Origin: Nocardioides sp.
GTDB lineage: Bacteria; Actinomycetota; Actinomycetes; Propionibacteriales; Nocardioidaceae
DNA length: 64,000 bases
Direction: 5' to 3'
Assembly: GCF_029937575.1 (NCBI RefSeq)
Contig: NZ_JAPYPS010000006.1
Location: forward strand, 57,411-121,410
Of this stretch, positions 7,536 through 17,338 are shown one piece after another. The stretch's first letter is position 1, and every line of letters begins with the position of its first letter. Under the pieces are notes generated by a model. That model was not told the origin of the DNA and made no database searches. It worked only from the letters and a program-made list of their open reading frames with translations. A program made the position numbers and the translations under genes.

Positions 7536-10500
7536 CTACGTCAGGCGCACCGTGCGCACCAGGCGCTCGCCGTCGCGCGTGGTGACGACCATCGTGGCCC
7601 GGTTGATGCGACCCTTCCGGACGTCCTTGGCCGCCTTCTTGGTGGCACGGACCTTGACGGTGTTGTCGCCGGGGCGCAGCGTGGTGCGGCCCTTGGCAAC
7701 GACGGCGCCCTTGCGCAGGCCGGCTCCGCGCTTGAGCGTCTTGAGCTTGACGTCGGCCACCCGCTTCTCGGACGAGCCGATCATCACCTTCACCCGGGCC
7801 GGGCCCCTGGACGGGACCGTCGCGGTGGACGTGGCGGTGATGGGACGGACCGGGCCGACAGCCCGGGAGGCCTGGAAGGTCGCCGAGGACTGGTCGTTTG
7901 CCGTGGTGTTGTCCGCAGAGCTGGTCGAGACCGACGCCGTGTTGGTGATGTCGGAGACGGCGACCTCACCGCCGGTGGCGGTGCTCAGGCAGCGGAGTCC
8001 GACGCGAGCCGTCAGCGGCGCCGACGTCGGGTTGAAGAACTTGAACACTCGCGTCTTGGGCTGCGGGTCGTTGCCCAGCGAGACCAGGCCCGGGTCGAGG
8101 TCGTAGGAGGCCACGATCCCCTTCTCCAGGTCGCCACAGGTCAGCTGGATCTCGGCGGTCGCACCCGGCTGCACGGTGACGGTGCCGCTGATCTGGCGCA
8201 GGTCGAGGTCGTGCGTGTGACCCTGCGTGACACTCAGCGACTTGGACAGGCAGCTGATCGCGAAGGTGGCGTCGGCCGACTCGGGGACGTCCACGGTGAA
8301 GTGCCACCCGCTGCCGTCCGTCTGGCTGGTGCGCACGACTCCCTCGCCCGACACGAACTCGAAGCTCGGCGACGTGGCGAGACGACCACCGCTGCAGGAC
8401 AGGTCGACGTCCCAGGTGCCCGCGGTCCAGCTCTGCGAGCTGACGATGGGCGCCGAGAGGACCACGTCGTGCGAGTGACCCTCACCCGAGGTCGTGCTCT
8501 GGCTCAGGCACACGACGTTGACCTTGCCCTGGGCCTGGCCGGTGGCCTCGTTGCGGATCGTGCCGGTCCAGCCACGCCCGTCGTCGGTGACCCGGTCGGC
8601 GAGCACGATCGCGTCGGCGAAGGTGCCGCTGCCCTGGTCGACGGCGTCCAGCCGCACGCTGCCGTCGGTGGCGACGTAGCCGCTGGGGCAGGTGGCCGTC
8701 GCGGAGGCGGTGCTCGCGCCGGCGGCGCTGAGGTGGGTCTCCACCTTGGTGACGTCCAGCTGGTGGCCGGACGACGAGGTGCCCGCGGCGATCGGGTCGA
8801 CGGTGGCGCGAATCCTGACCGCCGTGTCCTCGCCCGCCCTCACGGTGCCGACGGGGCAGGTGACCTCGTTGCCGGACACCGTGCACGACGGGCTGTCGAC
8901 GCCGGCGAAGGTGACGCCGGCGGGCAGCACGTCGCTGATGACGACGTCGTGGGCGTTGGCGGGCCCGAAGTTGCTGGCGGTGAGGGCGTAGACGACCTCG
9001 TCACCGGGGGAGGCCTGCGCACGGTTGACCGTCTTGTTGATCGACAGGCCGGCGTAGGCATTCACCGGGACCGAGGTGGTCGCCTGGTTGTTGGACAGGT
9101 CTCCGTCCGGCGTGTCGGCCGAGACCGTGGCCGTTGCCGTCAGCGGACCCACGGGGCTGTCGCCGACGCGGACGACGATCTCGCCGCTCACGCTCTCGCC
9201 GGGCTCCAGCTCGTCGGCCGGGAGGTCGCAGGTGACGGTGCGGTCGGTGTCGTCGTAGGTGCAGTTGCCCGGAGCGGAGACGAACGTCGTCCCGGCCGGG
9301 AGGGTGATCACGACGACCGGGTTCACCGGGGTACCGGGACCGTAGTTGGTGACCTGACCGCTGAGGGTGAGCAGGTCACCGGCGCCGACACTGGTCGGCG
9401 AGGAGCTGATCGTCACGCCGAGGTCGGCGCCGCTGACCACAGGCGTGGCCGTGGCCGCGGAGTCGTTGCCCGCGTCCGCGTCTGGCTCGGAGGTCTGCAC
9501 CGTGGCGAGCGTGCTGATGGTCGCCGGGGCGCCGGTGGTGGCGACGACGGCGTCGATCAGGATCGTCGGCACATCGGCCTGCGGTCCCACGGTTCCGAGC
9601 TGGCAGACCACCGTTGCGCCGTCCAGGGCGCACCGCGGGTCCAGGCTGCTCTCGTCGACCGTGAGTCCGTCAGGGACGCTGAACCGTACGGTGCTGTCGG
9701 CGGCCGGGGACAGTCCCAGGTTGGTCACGTCGAGGCGCCAGGTGTAGGTGCCGCCGGCGTCCAGCGACGCGGGGTTGCCGACGATCGAGTTGGAGACGGC
9801 CAGGTCGACCGGCTGGACCGAGACGTCGACGGCGGAGGTGTTGTCATCCGTGCTCGGGTCGTCCTCGTGAGCAGTCACCGTCGCGGAGTTCGTCAGCACG
9901 GCGCCGGCAGTGCCGAGGGCCGCCTTGGCGGTGACCTTCACCGTGGTGCTGTCTCCGGAGGCCAAGGGACCGACCTCGCAGATCACGGTGGAAGCAGTCG
10001 TCCCGCTCGCGCAACCGGCGTCTCCGGACACGAAGGTCAGGCCCGACGGCAGGGTGTCCAGGATGGTCGATCCGGTCGACGCGGAGGGACCGTTGTTGGT
10101 CACTTTCAGGCGGAAGGTGAAGATGCCGCCGACCGGCACGGAGGCCGGGTAGGCGCTCTTGGCGATCTCGAGGTCGGTGCCCGCCACGGTGGGGGCGGAG
10201 TCGACCGACGAGTTGTTGGCGAGCAGCGCGTCCCCACCACCGGAGACCGTGGCCGTGTTGGCGACCTGGGCGGGGGCGTCGTTGTCGACAGCCACGACGA
10301 GGCTGATGCTGGGGTAGGCCGTGCCCGTGGCCAGCGAGTCGTTGCGCGTGCAGGTGAGCGTCCCGGTGGCGAAGGAGCAGTCCCACCCGGTGCCGGTCGC
10401 GCTGACGTAGGTCAGGCCCGCGGGCAGGGTGTCGGTCACCGTGACGGTGCCCTGGCTCTTGGCGTCGCCGACGTTGGACACGTCGAGCTCGAACGTCGCC

Positions 10501-12089
10501 TGACCGCCCTTGACGAGCGACCCGGTGTGCGACTTGACCAGCTCGAGGTCGGGGCCGACGACGTCGACGGTCGCGGTCGACTGCGCCGTCAGCGCGGTGC
10601 CCAGGGACGCCGAGGAGAAGCTCGCGGTCACGGTGTTGGTGATGGTGGTGCCATCGGGAACGACCGGCGACGGGCCGTTGACCTTCACATCGAACGTCAG
10701 CGCGTACGACTTGCCGACGGCGATGGTCCCGCCCGCGGAAGCGCTCGCACCCGTGCCGAGGCGAGCCACGACGCGGTTGTTCGCGGCGTCGTGCTCGGCG
10801 AGGTCGTCGCCGGGGGCGTCGCTTGGCGAGGAGGTCGACCCGGTCACCTGGGTGAGCTTGATGCTGCCGGGGACGTACGTCGTGTCCGCAGGGACGGGGT
10901 CGCGCAGGATGAAGCCGGCGGCGCCGTCCTGGCCGTTGTTGGTGCCGGCGATCGTGTAGCGCAGCACGTCGCCCTGCTCCACGTTGCCGCCGTTGAGGTC
11001 GGTGACCGTCTTGGTCTGGTCGATGCGCGGGGCGTAGAGGTCGGTGGCGAAGGTGATGACGCCAGGTGCGTAGACGTCGCCGGCGGTGCTCAGTCCGATG
11101 GTCGCGCTGGTGGCACCGTTGCTGATGTAGGTGTTGCCGACCGTCAGCATGGAGTGCTCGAAGCCGAGGTTGTTGGCGTAGCCGGGGTTGGCACCGGTGC
11201 GCAGGACACCGTTGCGGCTGCTGCGCGAGTCGAAGAAGTTGGTGGCGGGGTGCTGGGCATCGCTGAGCGCTTTGCCGTTGAGGCTGGCGCCGTCGCCGAC
11301 CAGGCCGAGGTCACCCTCGTAGGTCACGAAGCCCACGGTGGTGCTGACGGTTCCGGCAGGCGGGGTCTGGAAGCCGGACACCGAGATCGTGCCCCCGCCC
11401 GAGGAGCTGATCGACTTCAGGCCGTCGAAGACGGTGAGGTTGCGAGCAGGCTGGGTGGTGTCGCGGTAGGCGACCACGATGGTCCAGCCCCCGAGGCGGT
11501 CGGAGCCGGTGGCGGTCTGGATGTTGGCCACGGTGTAGAGGCCGTTGCCGGCCGCCGCGACGCGCGAGGTGATGTCGGCGTAGCCCTGGTAGATGATCGC
11601 GCCGTCGTCGACGGTGGTGGCGGTGATCGTGGAGTACGACGTGTCGCCGGGGGCCTTGAGACGCACGGTGTTGCGGGCGGCGGCGTTGGGGGCGGCGGAT
11701 CCGCCGTTGCCGGCGGCGACCTCGCCACCCCAGTACAGGCCGGCGAAGAGCACGCTGGCACCGCTGGGGATGCTCACCGTCGCCTGGCTGGAGTTGAACG
11801 TCGACGAGTCGCTGTCGACGTCGATGTAGACCATGTTGTACGAGTTGTTGATCACCGAGCTGTCCGCGACGGCGGAGACGGGCGCGTTGCGCGCCGCCGT
11901 ACATCCGCTGGCGGACGTCTGGCACGTCATGACCGTGTTGCCGAAGATGTCGATGTCGCCGGTGTCGTTGGCTGTGAAGCGCGGCGCGAAGTTGCGGTCC
12001 GCGGCCTGGGCCGACGGAGACGGCAGCACCGCCAGCGCGGTCAGCGCGACCAACAGTGCGAGTGCGGCGCGGGTCAAGGTGGTTCTCAT
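7536..12089 (-). CDS. Large secreted DUF11-repeat surface protein
   Basis: 1,517 residues from ATG 12089 (an in-frame start at 12107 only adds MPGGAH); a G-run precedes the ATG. A Sec signal peptide (RAALALLVALTALAVLPSPSAQA) is followed by about 400 residues with a surface-protein fold. Then come six DUF11/isopeptide-type beta domains, each recognisable by vTNxGpa...vtDtLPaGlTfvs and spaced about 120-130 residues. Residues about 1128-1372 hold three copies of a Cys-pair domain, two ending in GHSHDV/GHTHDL. The last 100 residues are Lys/Arg-rich (VKVRATKKAAKDVRKGRINR). No LPXTG anchor is visible. Likely a cell-surface or envelope adhesin/structural protein; the precise role is unknown. Confidence 0.85.
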   Translation of the reverse strand: MRTTLTRAALALLVALTALAVLPSPSAQAADRNFAPRFTANDTGDIDIFGNTVMTCQTSASGCTAARNAPVSAVADSSVINNSYNMVYIDVDSDSSTFNSSQATVSIPSGASVLFAGLYWGGEVAAGNGGSAAPNAAARNTVRLKAPGDTSYSTITATTVDDGAIIYQGYADITSRVAAAGNGLYTVANIQTATGSDRLGGWTIVVAYRDTTQPARNLTVFDGLKSISSSGGGTISVSGFQTPPAGTVSTTVGFVTYEGDLGLVGDGASLNGKALSDAQHPATNFFDSRSSRNGVLRTGANPGYANNLGFEHSMLTVGNTYISNGATSATIGLSTAGDVYAPGVITFATDLYAPRIDQTKTVTDLNGGNVEQGDVLRYTIAGTNNGQDGAAGFILRDPVPADTTYVPGSIKLTQVTGSTSSPSDAPGDDLAEHDAANNRVVARLGTGASASAGGTIAVGKSYALTFDVKVNGPSPVVPDGTTITNTVTASFSSASLGTALTAQSTATVDVVGPDLELVKSHTGSLVKGGQATFELDVSNVGDAKSQGTVTVTDTLPAGLTYVSATGTGWDCSFATGTLTCTRNDSLATGTAYPSISLVVAVDNDAPAQVANTATVSGGGDALLANNSSVDSAPTVAGTDLEIAKSAYPASVPVGGIFTFRLKVTNNGPSASTGSTILDTLPSGLTFVSGDAGCASGTTASTVICEVGPLASGDSTTVKVTAKAALGTAGAVLTNSATVTAHEDDPSTDDNTSAVDVSVQPVDLAVSNSIVGNPASLDAGGTYTWRLDVTNLGLSPAADSTVRFSVPDGLTVDESSLDPRCALDGATVVCQLGTVGPQADVPTILIDAVVATTGAPATISTLATVQTSEPDADAGNDSAATATPVVSGADLGVTISSSPTSVGAGDLLTLSGQVTNYGPGTPVNPVVVITLPAGTTFVSAPGNCTYDDTDRTVTCDLPADELEPGESVSGEIVVRVGDSPVGPLTATATVSADTPDGDLSNNQATTSVPVNAYAGLSINKTVNRAQASPGDEVVYALTASNFGPANAHDVVISDVLPAGVTFAGVDSPSCTVSGNEVTCPVGTVRAGEDTAVRIRATVDPIAAGTSSSGHQLDVTKVETHLSAAGASTASATATCPSGYVATDGSVRLDAVDQGSGTFADAIVLADRVTDDGRGWTGTIRNEATGQAQGKVNVVCLSQSTTSGEGHSHDVVLSAPIVSSQSWTAGTWDVDLSCSGGRLATSPSFEFVSGEGVVRTSQTDGSGWHFTVDVPESADATFAISCLSKSLSVTQGHTHDLDLRQISGTVTVQPGATAEIQLTCGDLEKGIVASYDLDPGLVSLGNDPQPKTRVFKFFNPTSAPLTARVGLRCLSTATGGEVAVSDITNTASVSTSSADNTTANDQSSATFQASRAVGPVRPITATSTATVPSRGPARVKVMIGSSEKRVADVKLKTLKRGAGLRKGAVVAKGRTTLRPGDNTVKVRATKKAAKDVRKGRINRATMVVTTRDGERLVRTVRLT

Positions 12090-12206
12090 GTGTGCCCCCC
12101 CAGGCATAGCGAGAGCGCCGGCTTCGTGGCTGGCGCCACCAGCGAGTATGGGGCCGGGGGTGTCTGACCTGGGCCGATGAGGACGAGCTGTGGTGGAACT
12201 GTGGAT

Positions 12207-12233
12207 GTTTCCTTACGGAAACGTTGCGGCAAC
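12207..12233. promoter_or_regulatory. Inverted repeat plus GTTGCGGCAAC motif upstream of the DUF11 gene
   Basis: A perfect hairpin/operator GTTTCC-TTAC-GGAAAC (12207-12222) abuts the palindrome GTTGCGGCAAC (12223-12233). The 12-mer GAAACGTTGCGG inside it is identical to one in front of tmsA. It lies in the gap between the septum-formation lipoprotein stop and the DUF11 start, so it may control the leftward DUF11 gene. Confidence 0.5.
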
Positions 12234-12257
12234 CTCAGGCGCGACGAACCGCGGGTG

Positions 12258-13121
12258 TCAGTCAGGCGCCCAGCAGCGGATGAAGGTCTGCCCGGCCGCC
12301 CACTGCTCGGCGTCAGGACCCTCGAAGCCCCACTCGTAGTCGAGGGAGTCGTCGGCGATGGCGGCCGCGGCGTCCTTGCAGGGCTGTCCCGCACGGGAGA
12401 CGGCGGCCCTGCCCGGGTAGCGGCCGTCCGGCAGGGGGCGGACCGAGAACGCCCTCCAGGAGTGCGGGTCGGCGCACAGGACGCGTTCGAAGGACCGCTC
12501 GTCGGGACCCGCGGTGCCGCACATCCCGTAGCGCTGACGTCCCTGGTCGGTGTCGAGCACTCCCGTCAAGGAGCCCTGGACACGGGACAGCGTGTCCGCT
12601 CCGGCCAGGACGATCGCGTCGCAGCGGTACCAGGAAGCCCCCGCATCGGACTCCTCGACGGTGGGGGTGAACCACACCGCGCGCAGCATGCTGAGACGTT
12701 GCTGCTCGATCGAGCCGCCCACGGCGGCGCCGAGCTCGGCGGGGCAGGTCTCGGCCACCTGTCGCTGCACCCGGTCGGAGTCGATGGCCAGCAGGTGGCC
12801 GTCGACGAGGTTGTCGACCGTGCCCACGGCGTACGTCTCGGCGGTGTGGGCCTTGCGACACGGGACCGAACCGACGGTGGCGGTGGGGGAGAGCGCCTCG
12901 TCGAAGCTGAGCCGGTGGCACGTGCCCGTTTCCGGACGGGGCCGGGCGGCGGCCGTGGGCGGGGGGTCGGGTGGCGCCGTGGTGCTGCTCGGGCTCGCCG
13001 GTGGCGTCTGCGACTCGGGCGACGGGTCGGCGGAGCACGAGGCGAGCAGCACGGTCAGCAGCGTGACCAGCACCGGCGCCAGCAGCGGGACGGGGGCCGG
13101 CCTCGGCCTCCGGTCAGTCAC
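12258..13121 (-). CDS. Septum-formation-family lipoprotein (second copy)
   Basis: 287 residues from GTG 13121, which overlaps the stop of the upstream paralogue by eight bases. The lipobox LLASC follows a hydrophobic stretch (VPLLAPVLVTLLTVLLASC), so the protein is probably a membrane-anchored lipoprotein. The mature part is Ser/Pro-rich for about 40 residues. It then shows CHRLSFDEAL...VPCRKAHTAETYAVG and a second half with YGMCGTA, CADPHSWRA and a terminal FIRCWAPD, the paired-cysteine pattern of the actinobacterial Septum_form domain. The exact molecular function of the family is unknown. Confidence 0.78.
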   Translation of the reverse strand: MTDRRPRPAPVPLLAPVLVTLLTVLLASCSADPSPESQTPPASPSSTTAPPDPPPTAAARPRPETGTCHRLSFDEALSPTATVGSVPCRKAHTAETYAVGTVDNLVDGHLLAIDSDRVQRQVAETCPAELGAAVGGSIEQQRLSMLRAVWFTPTVEESDAGASWYRCDAIVLAGADTLSRVQGSLTGVLDTDQGRQRYGMCGTAGPDERSFERVLCADPHSWRAFSVRPLPDGRYPGRAAVSRAGQPCKDAAAAIADDSLDYEWGFEGPDAEQWAAGQTFIRCWAPD

Positions 13122-13923
13122 GGGTCTTGGCCCAGCAGATCGATCGGCGATTCCCGGCGTCCCACTCGGGCTCGTGGAACCACGTGTAGCCGTAGTCGAA
13201 GTCGACGGGGTAGTTGAGCCAGGCGCCCACGGAGTCGGAGCAGAAGTCACGGGTCGTCGTCTCGACCTGGGCGTCTCCGGGGTAGGCCTCCGCGGGCTCA
13301 CCCAGCTTGATGGTGGTCACCGCACGCCAGTCGTGAGCCTTGGTGCACGGGATGGTGGCACTTCCGCTCACCGAAGGTCCCTTGACGCACGCCATCCAGG
13401 CGTCCTCCGGCCGGCCTTCCAGCAGCCCACGAGCCGTGTCCGGAAGCGTCAGCAGGGTCGCGCTCTGCTCGCCGCCCCCGACGGCGTCGCAGCGGTACCA
13501 GCGGGCGCCGCTGTCCCAGGCCTTCTGCGAGGGCCGGAACCACACCCACGTCAGGATCGACCGCATGGTCACGCTGACGTCTCCTCCGAGGAACTTCTCC
13601 AGCTCGGTGGTGCAGGCCTCGAAGGCGAAGGCGCCGACCTCCGGGGCGTCGTACGCCGCGTCCGCCAGCGAGTCGGGCAGCTCGCCGACGGCGTACGTCT
13701 CGGCCGTGTGCTCCTGGCTGCACGGCACGGTCGCCGTGGCGTCGAAGGCCCGGGCGATGTCCGGCAGGGTGAGCTGTCGGCAGACCCCCTGCTCAGGGGC
13801 ATCGACGGCGTCCACCTGCGCCGGGTCCGATCCGGGAGCCGACGGCTCCCCGCAGCCAACCAGACCAGCGCACAGCAGGACGGTCGTCGCGGTCAGTCGC
13901 GCGATCCTTCCCCCTCGTGTCAC
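13114..13923 (-). CDS. Septum-formation-family lipoprotein (first copy)
   Basis: 269 residues with a lipoprotein signal (TTVLLCAGLVGC). It shares the domain layout of the following gene: CRQLTLPDIARAFDATATVPC, EHTAETYAVGELPD, an internal WFRPSQKAWDSGARWYRCDAV and a terminal RRSICWAKTRD. The two genes overlap and look like a tandem duplication. A TAGCAT box (13937-13932, minus strand) eight bases before the GTG suggests a leaderless transcript for the pair. Confidence 0.8.
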   Translation of the reverse strand: MTRGGRIARLTATTVLLCAGLVGCGEPSAPGSDPAQVDAVDAPEQGVCRQLTLPDIARAFDATATVPCSQEHTAETYAVGELPDSLADAAYDAPEVGAFAFEACTTELEKFLGGDVSVTMRSILTWVWFRPSQKAWDSGARWYRCDAVGGGEQSATLLTLPDTARGLLEGRPEDAWMACVKGPSVSGSATIPCTKAHDWRAVTTIKLGEPAEAYPGDAQVETTTRDFCSDSVGAWLNYPVDFDYGYTWFHEPEWDAGNRRSICWAKTRD

Positions 13924-13987
13924 AGGGAGCGATGCTACCGGCGAGGGTGTGAAGCGACTTCAGGGCAACGGCTTCAGGACAACGGCT

Positions 13988-14473
13988 TCAGGTCAACAGT
14001 GCCGCGAGGGTCCCACCGAGCTCGTAGGCCGCTGCTTCATCAGCCTGAGTGACGTCGCCGAGCACCGCGAGCGTCTCGGCAGCCTGCCGCCAGGGCAGAG
14101 CGCCGGTGATCGAGAGGACCGAGCGCACGGCGCCCGTGGTGTCGTAGCGTCCGTGGACGTAGAGACCGAACGGCTTCTTCCCGTCCGGCGCGCCACCTGC
14201 TGCCGATCCGTCGTCGGACAGGGAGCCCCCGATGTCGAGGAACAGTGAGTCGAAGAAGTGCTTGAGCGCGCCGCTCATGTAGCCGAAGTTGGCCGGAGTG
14301 CCGAGAAGGATGCCGTCCGCGGCCAGGACGTCGTCCGCGGTGGCCTGGAGAGCTGGAAGGACTGCGACGTCGACGCCCTGGATCTCGTCATCGTTGGCGC
14401 CGGCGAGGACCGCGTCCGTGAGCGTCATGACCGAGGCGGTGGGGGAGTGGTGGACCAGGACCAGGCGAGGCAT
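13988..14473 (-). CDS. Flavodoxin-fold NAD(P)H-dependent FMN reductase-like protein
   Basis: 161 residues. The N-terminus MPRLVLVHHSPTASVMTLTDAVLAGA forms the phosphate-binding loop of a flavodoxin-like domain, and DGILLGTPANFGYMSGALKHFFDSL is the typical FMN ribityl/isoalloxazine loop of NADPH-dependent FMN reductases. The C-terminal GLYVHGRYDTTGA fits the fold. A CAGACT box six bases before the ATG suggests a leaderless start. The substrate is unknown. It is divergent from the lipoprotein gene at 14606. Confidence 0.82.
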   Translation of the reverse strand: MPRLVLVHHSPTASVMTLTDAVLAGANDDEIQGVDVAVLPALQATADDVLAADGILLGTPANFGYMSGALKHFFDSLFLDIGGSLSDDGSAAGGAPDGKKPFGLYVHGRYDTTGAVRSVLSITGALPWRQAAETLAVLGDVTQADEAAAYELGGTLAALLT

Positions 14474-14605
14474 GGGGACAGTCTGCCCGGAGCGGATCCC
14501 CTCCCGGGTGAGCCGCGTGACCGCTTTGTGACCTACGCCTCCAATCCGGCTGGCTGGGAGCGTCGAACTACTGGCGTTCACAGACTCGAGAGATGGGAAG
14601 AACCC

Positions 14606-15253
14606 ATGAAGTTCCGTAACCCCCGCACCAAGACCGCCGCCGGCCTCGCCGGCCTCATGCTCGTCGCCTTTCCGCTGGCGGCCTGCGGCAGCGACGACGA
14701 CAGCCCGGAGCGCGTCAACGCGGTCGCGTCCATCGACAACCTCACCGGTGACATGACTCAGATCACCGTCGACGACGACTTCTTCCCGACGCTGGACAGC
14801 CTCGGCGTGACGCCGGGAGTGATTCCGGACGCCACGCTGGACGGCAACGTCCTGTCGTTCCCGATCACCGGTGGCCACGTGTCGGTCTTCGAGCCCGGCT
14901 CGGTGCCGAACTACGTGACCGGCACGATCTTCCACGAGAACTCCGGCCTCACGCTGACGGCCGGCGACATCGAGGTCGAGCTCCGCAACTTCAACGTCGA
15001 CCCCGAGATCTCGCTGGTCTACGGCGACGTGGTTGCCAACGGTCAGGTCGCCGCGACCAGCGCGCCCCTGTTCCGTCTGAACGGCTCGACCCTGCAGCCG
15101 CTGAAGACCGAGGGTGACACCGCCATCCTCGAGGGCACGAAGGTCTTCATCTCCGACGTGGCCGCCGGTCTGCTCAACGACACCTTCGGCACCGACGCGA
15201 TCACCGACCAGGTGCTCGTCGGCGTCGCGAAGATCACCGTCAACACCAAGTAG
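14606..15253 (+). CDS. Putative lipoprotein of unknown function
   Basis: 215 residues with a classical lipoprotein signal peptide (GLAGLMLVAFPLAACGS). The start is set by a GGAAG ribosome-binding site six bases before ATG 14606. The mature protein is acidic and predicted to be mostly beta-strand, with LTGDMTQITVDDDF, VLSFPITGGHVSVFEPG and a repeat-like GDIEVELRNFNVDP. Its layout recalls secreted HtaA-like or other actinobacterial envelope beta-proteins, but I do not recognise the family. A strong hairpin follows, so it is probably monocistronic. Confidence 0.8.
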   Translation: MKFRNPRTKTAAGLAGLMLVAFPLAACGSDDDSPERVNAVASIDNLTGDMTQITVDDDFFPTLDSLGVTPGVIPDATLDGNVLSFPITGGHVSVFEPGSVPNYVTGTIFHENSGLTLTAGDIEVELRNFNVDPEISLVYGDVVANGQVAATSAPLFRLNGSTLQPLKTEGDTAILEGTKVFISDVAAGLLNDTFGTDAITDQVLVGVAKITVNTK

Positions 15254-15298
15254 GACCCTGCGTCCCGCTGCTCGTCCACGCAGTGAGGCGGCAGTGAC

Positions 15299-15334
15299 CC
15301 GAGGCCCGCGACACTCCCGTGTCTCGGGCCTCGG
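15299..15334 (+). terminator. Hairpin terminator after the lipoprotein gene
   Basis: Stem 15299-15314 with 15319-15334: ten base pairs, one mismatch, then five base pairs, closed by a TCCC tetraloop. No T-tract, as is common in high-GC actinobacteria. Confidence 0.8.
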
Positions 15335-15466
15335 CACGTCCGGATCGTCCACCGGCCGGGTTGGGCCGCGTGCGGCCGGCGTACGGCGCCGCGACCTGCA
15401 CCGGGAGGATTTCGGCTGGTGAGCGTTGCTGCAGATCCTGGTGGGGGTGGCTATGGTGGTCACACC

Positions 15467-15495
15467 ATGACGCGTCTTCACCTCCTCCTTCGCTG

Positions 15496-15511
<16 letters not shown>
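15467..15511 (+). CDS. leuA leader peptide (14 residues, four Leu)
   Basis: The short ORF reads MTRLHLLLRCRSEV, with Leu codons CTT, CTC, CTC, CTT, three of them consecutive. It lies 69 bases upstream of leuA and ends inside a strong hairpin. A TATGGT box at 15452-15457, nine bases before the ATG, suggests that it begins almost at the transcript 5' end. Leucine-rich leaders ahead of leuA are known in actinobacteria as ribosome-stalling regulators; the role here is inferred from this arrangement. Confidence 0.8.

Positions 15512-17338
<1,827 letters not shown>

Noticed and set aside
8211..12167. Plus-strand open frame of about 1,300 codons opposite the DUF11 gene
   Set aside because: The minus-strand product has a signal peptide and clear DUF11 repeats; the plus-strand translation is Gly/Val/Arg/Asp-biased noise.
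12120..12200. Cyclic-di-GMP riboswitch before the DUF11 gene
   Set aside because: Hairpins are possible, but the conserved GEMM sequence elements are not found.
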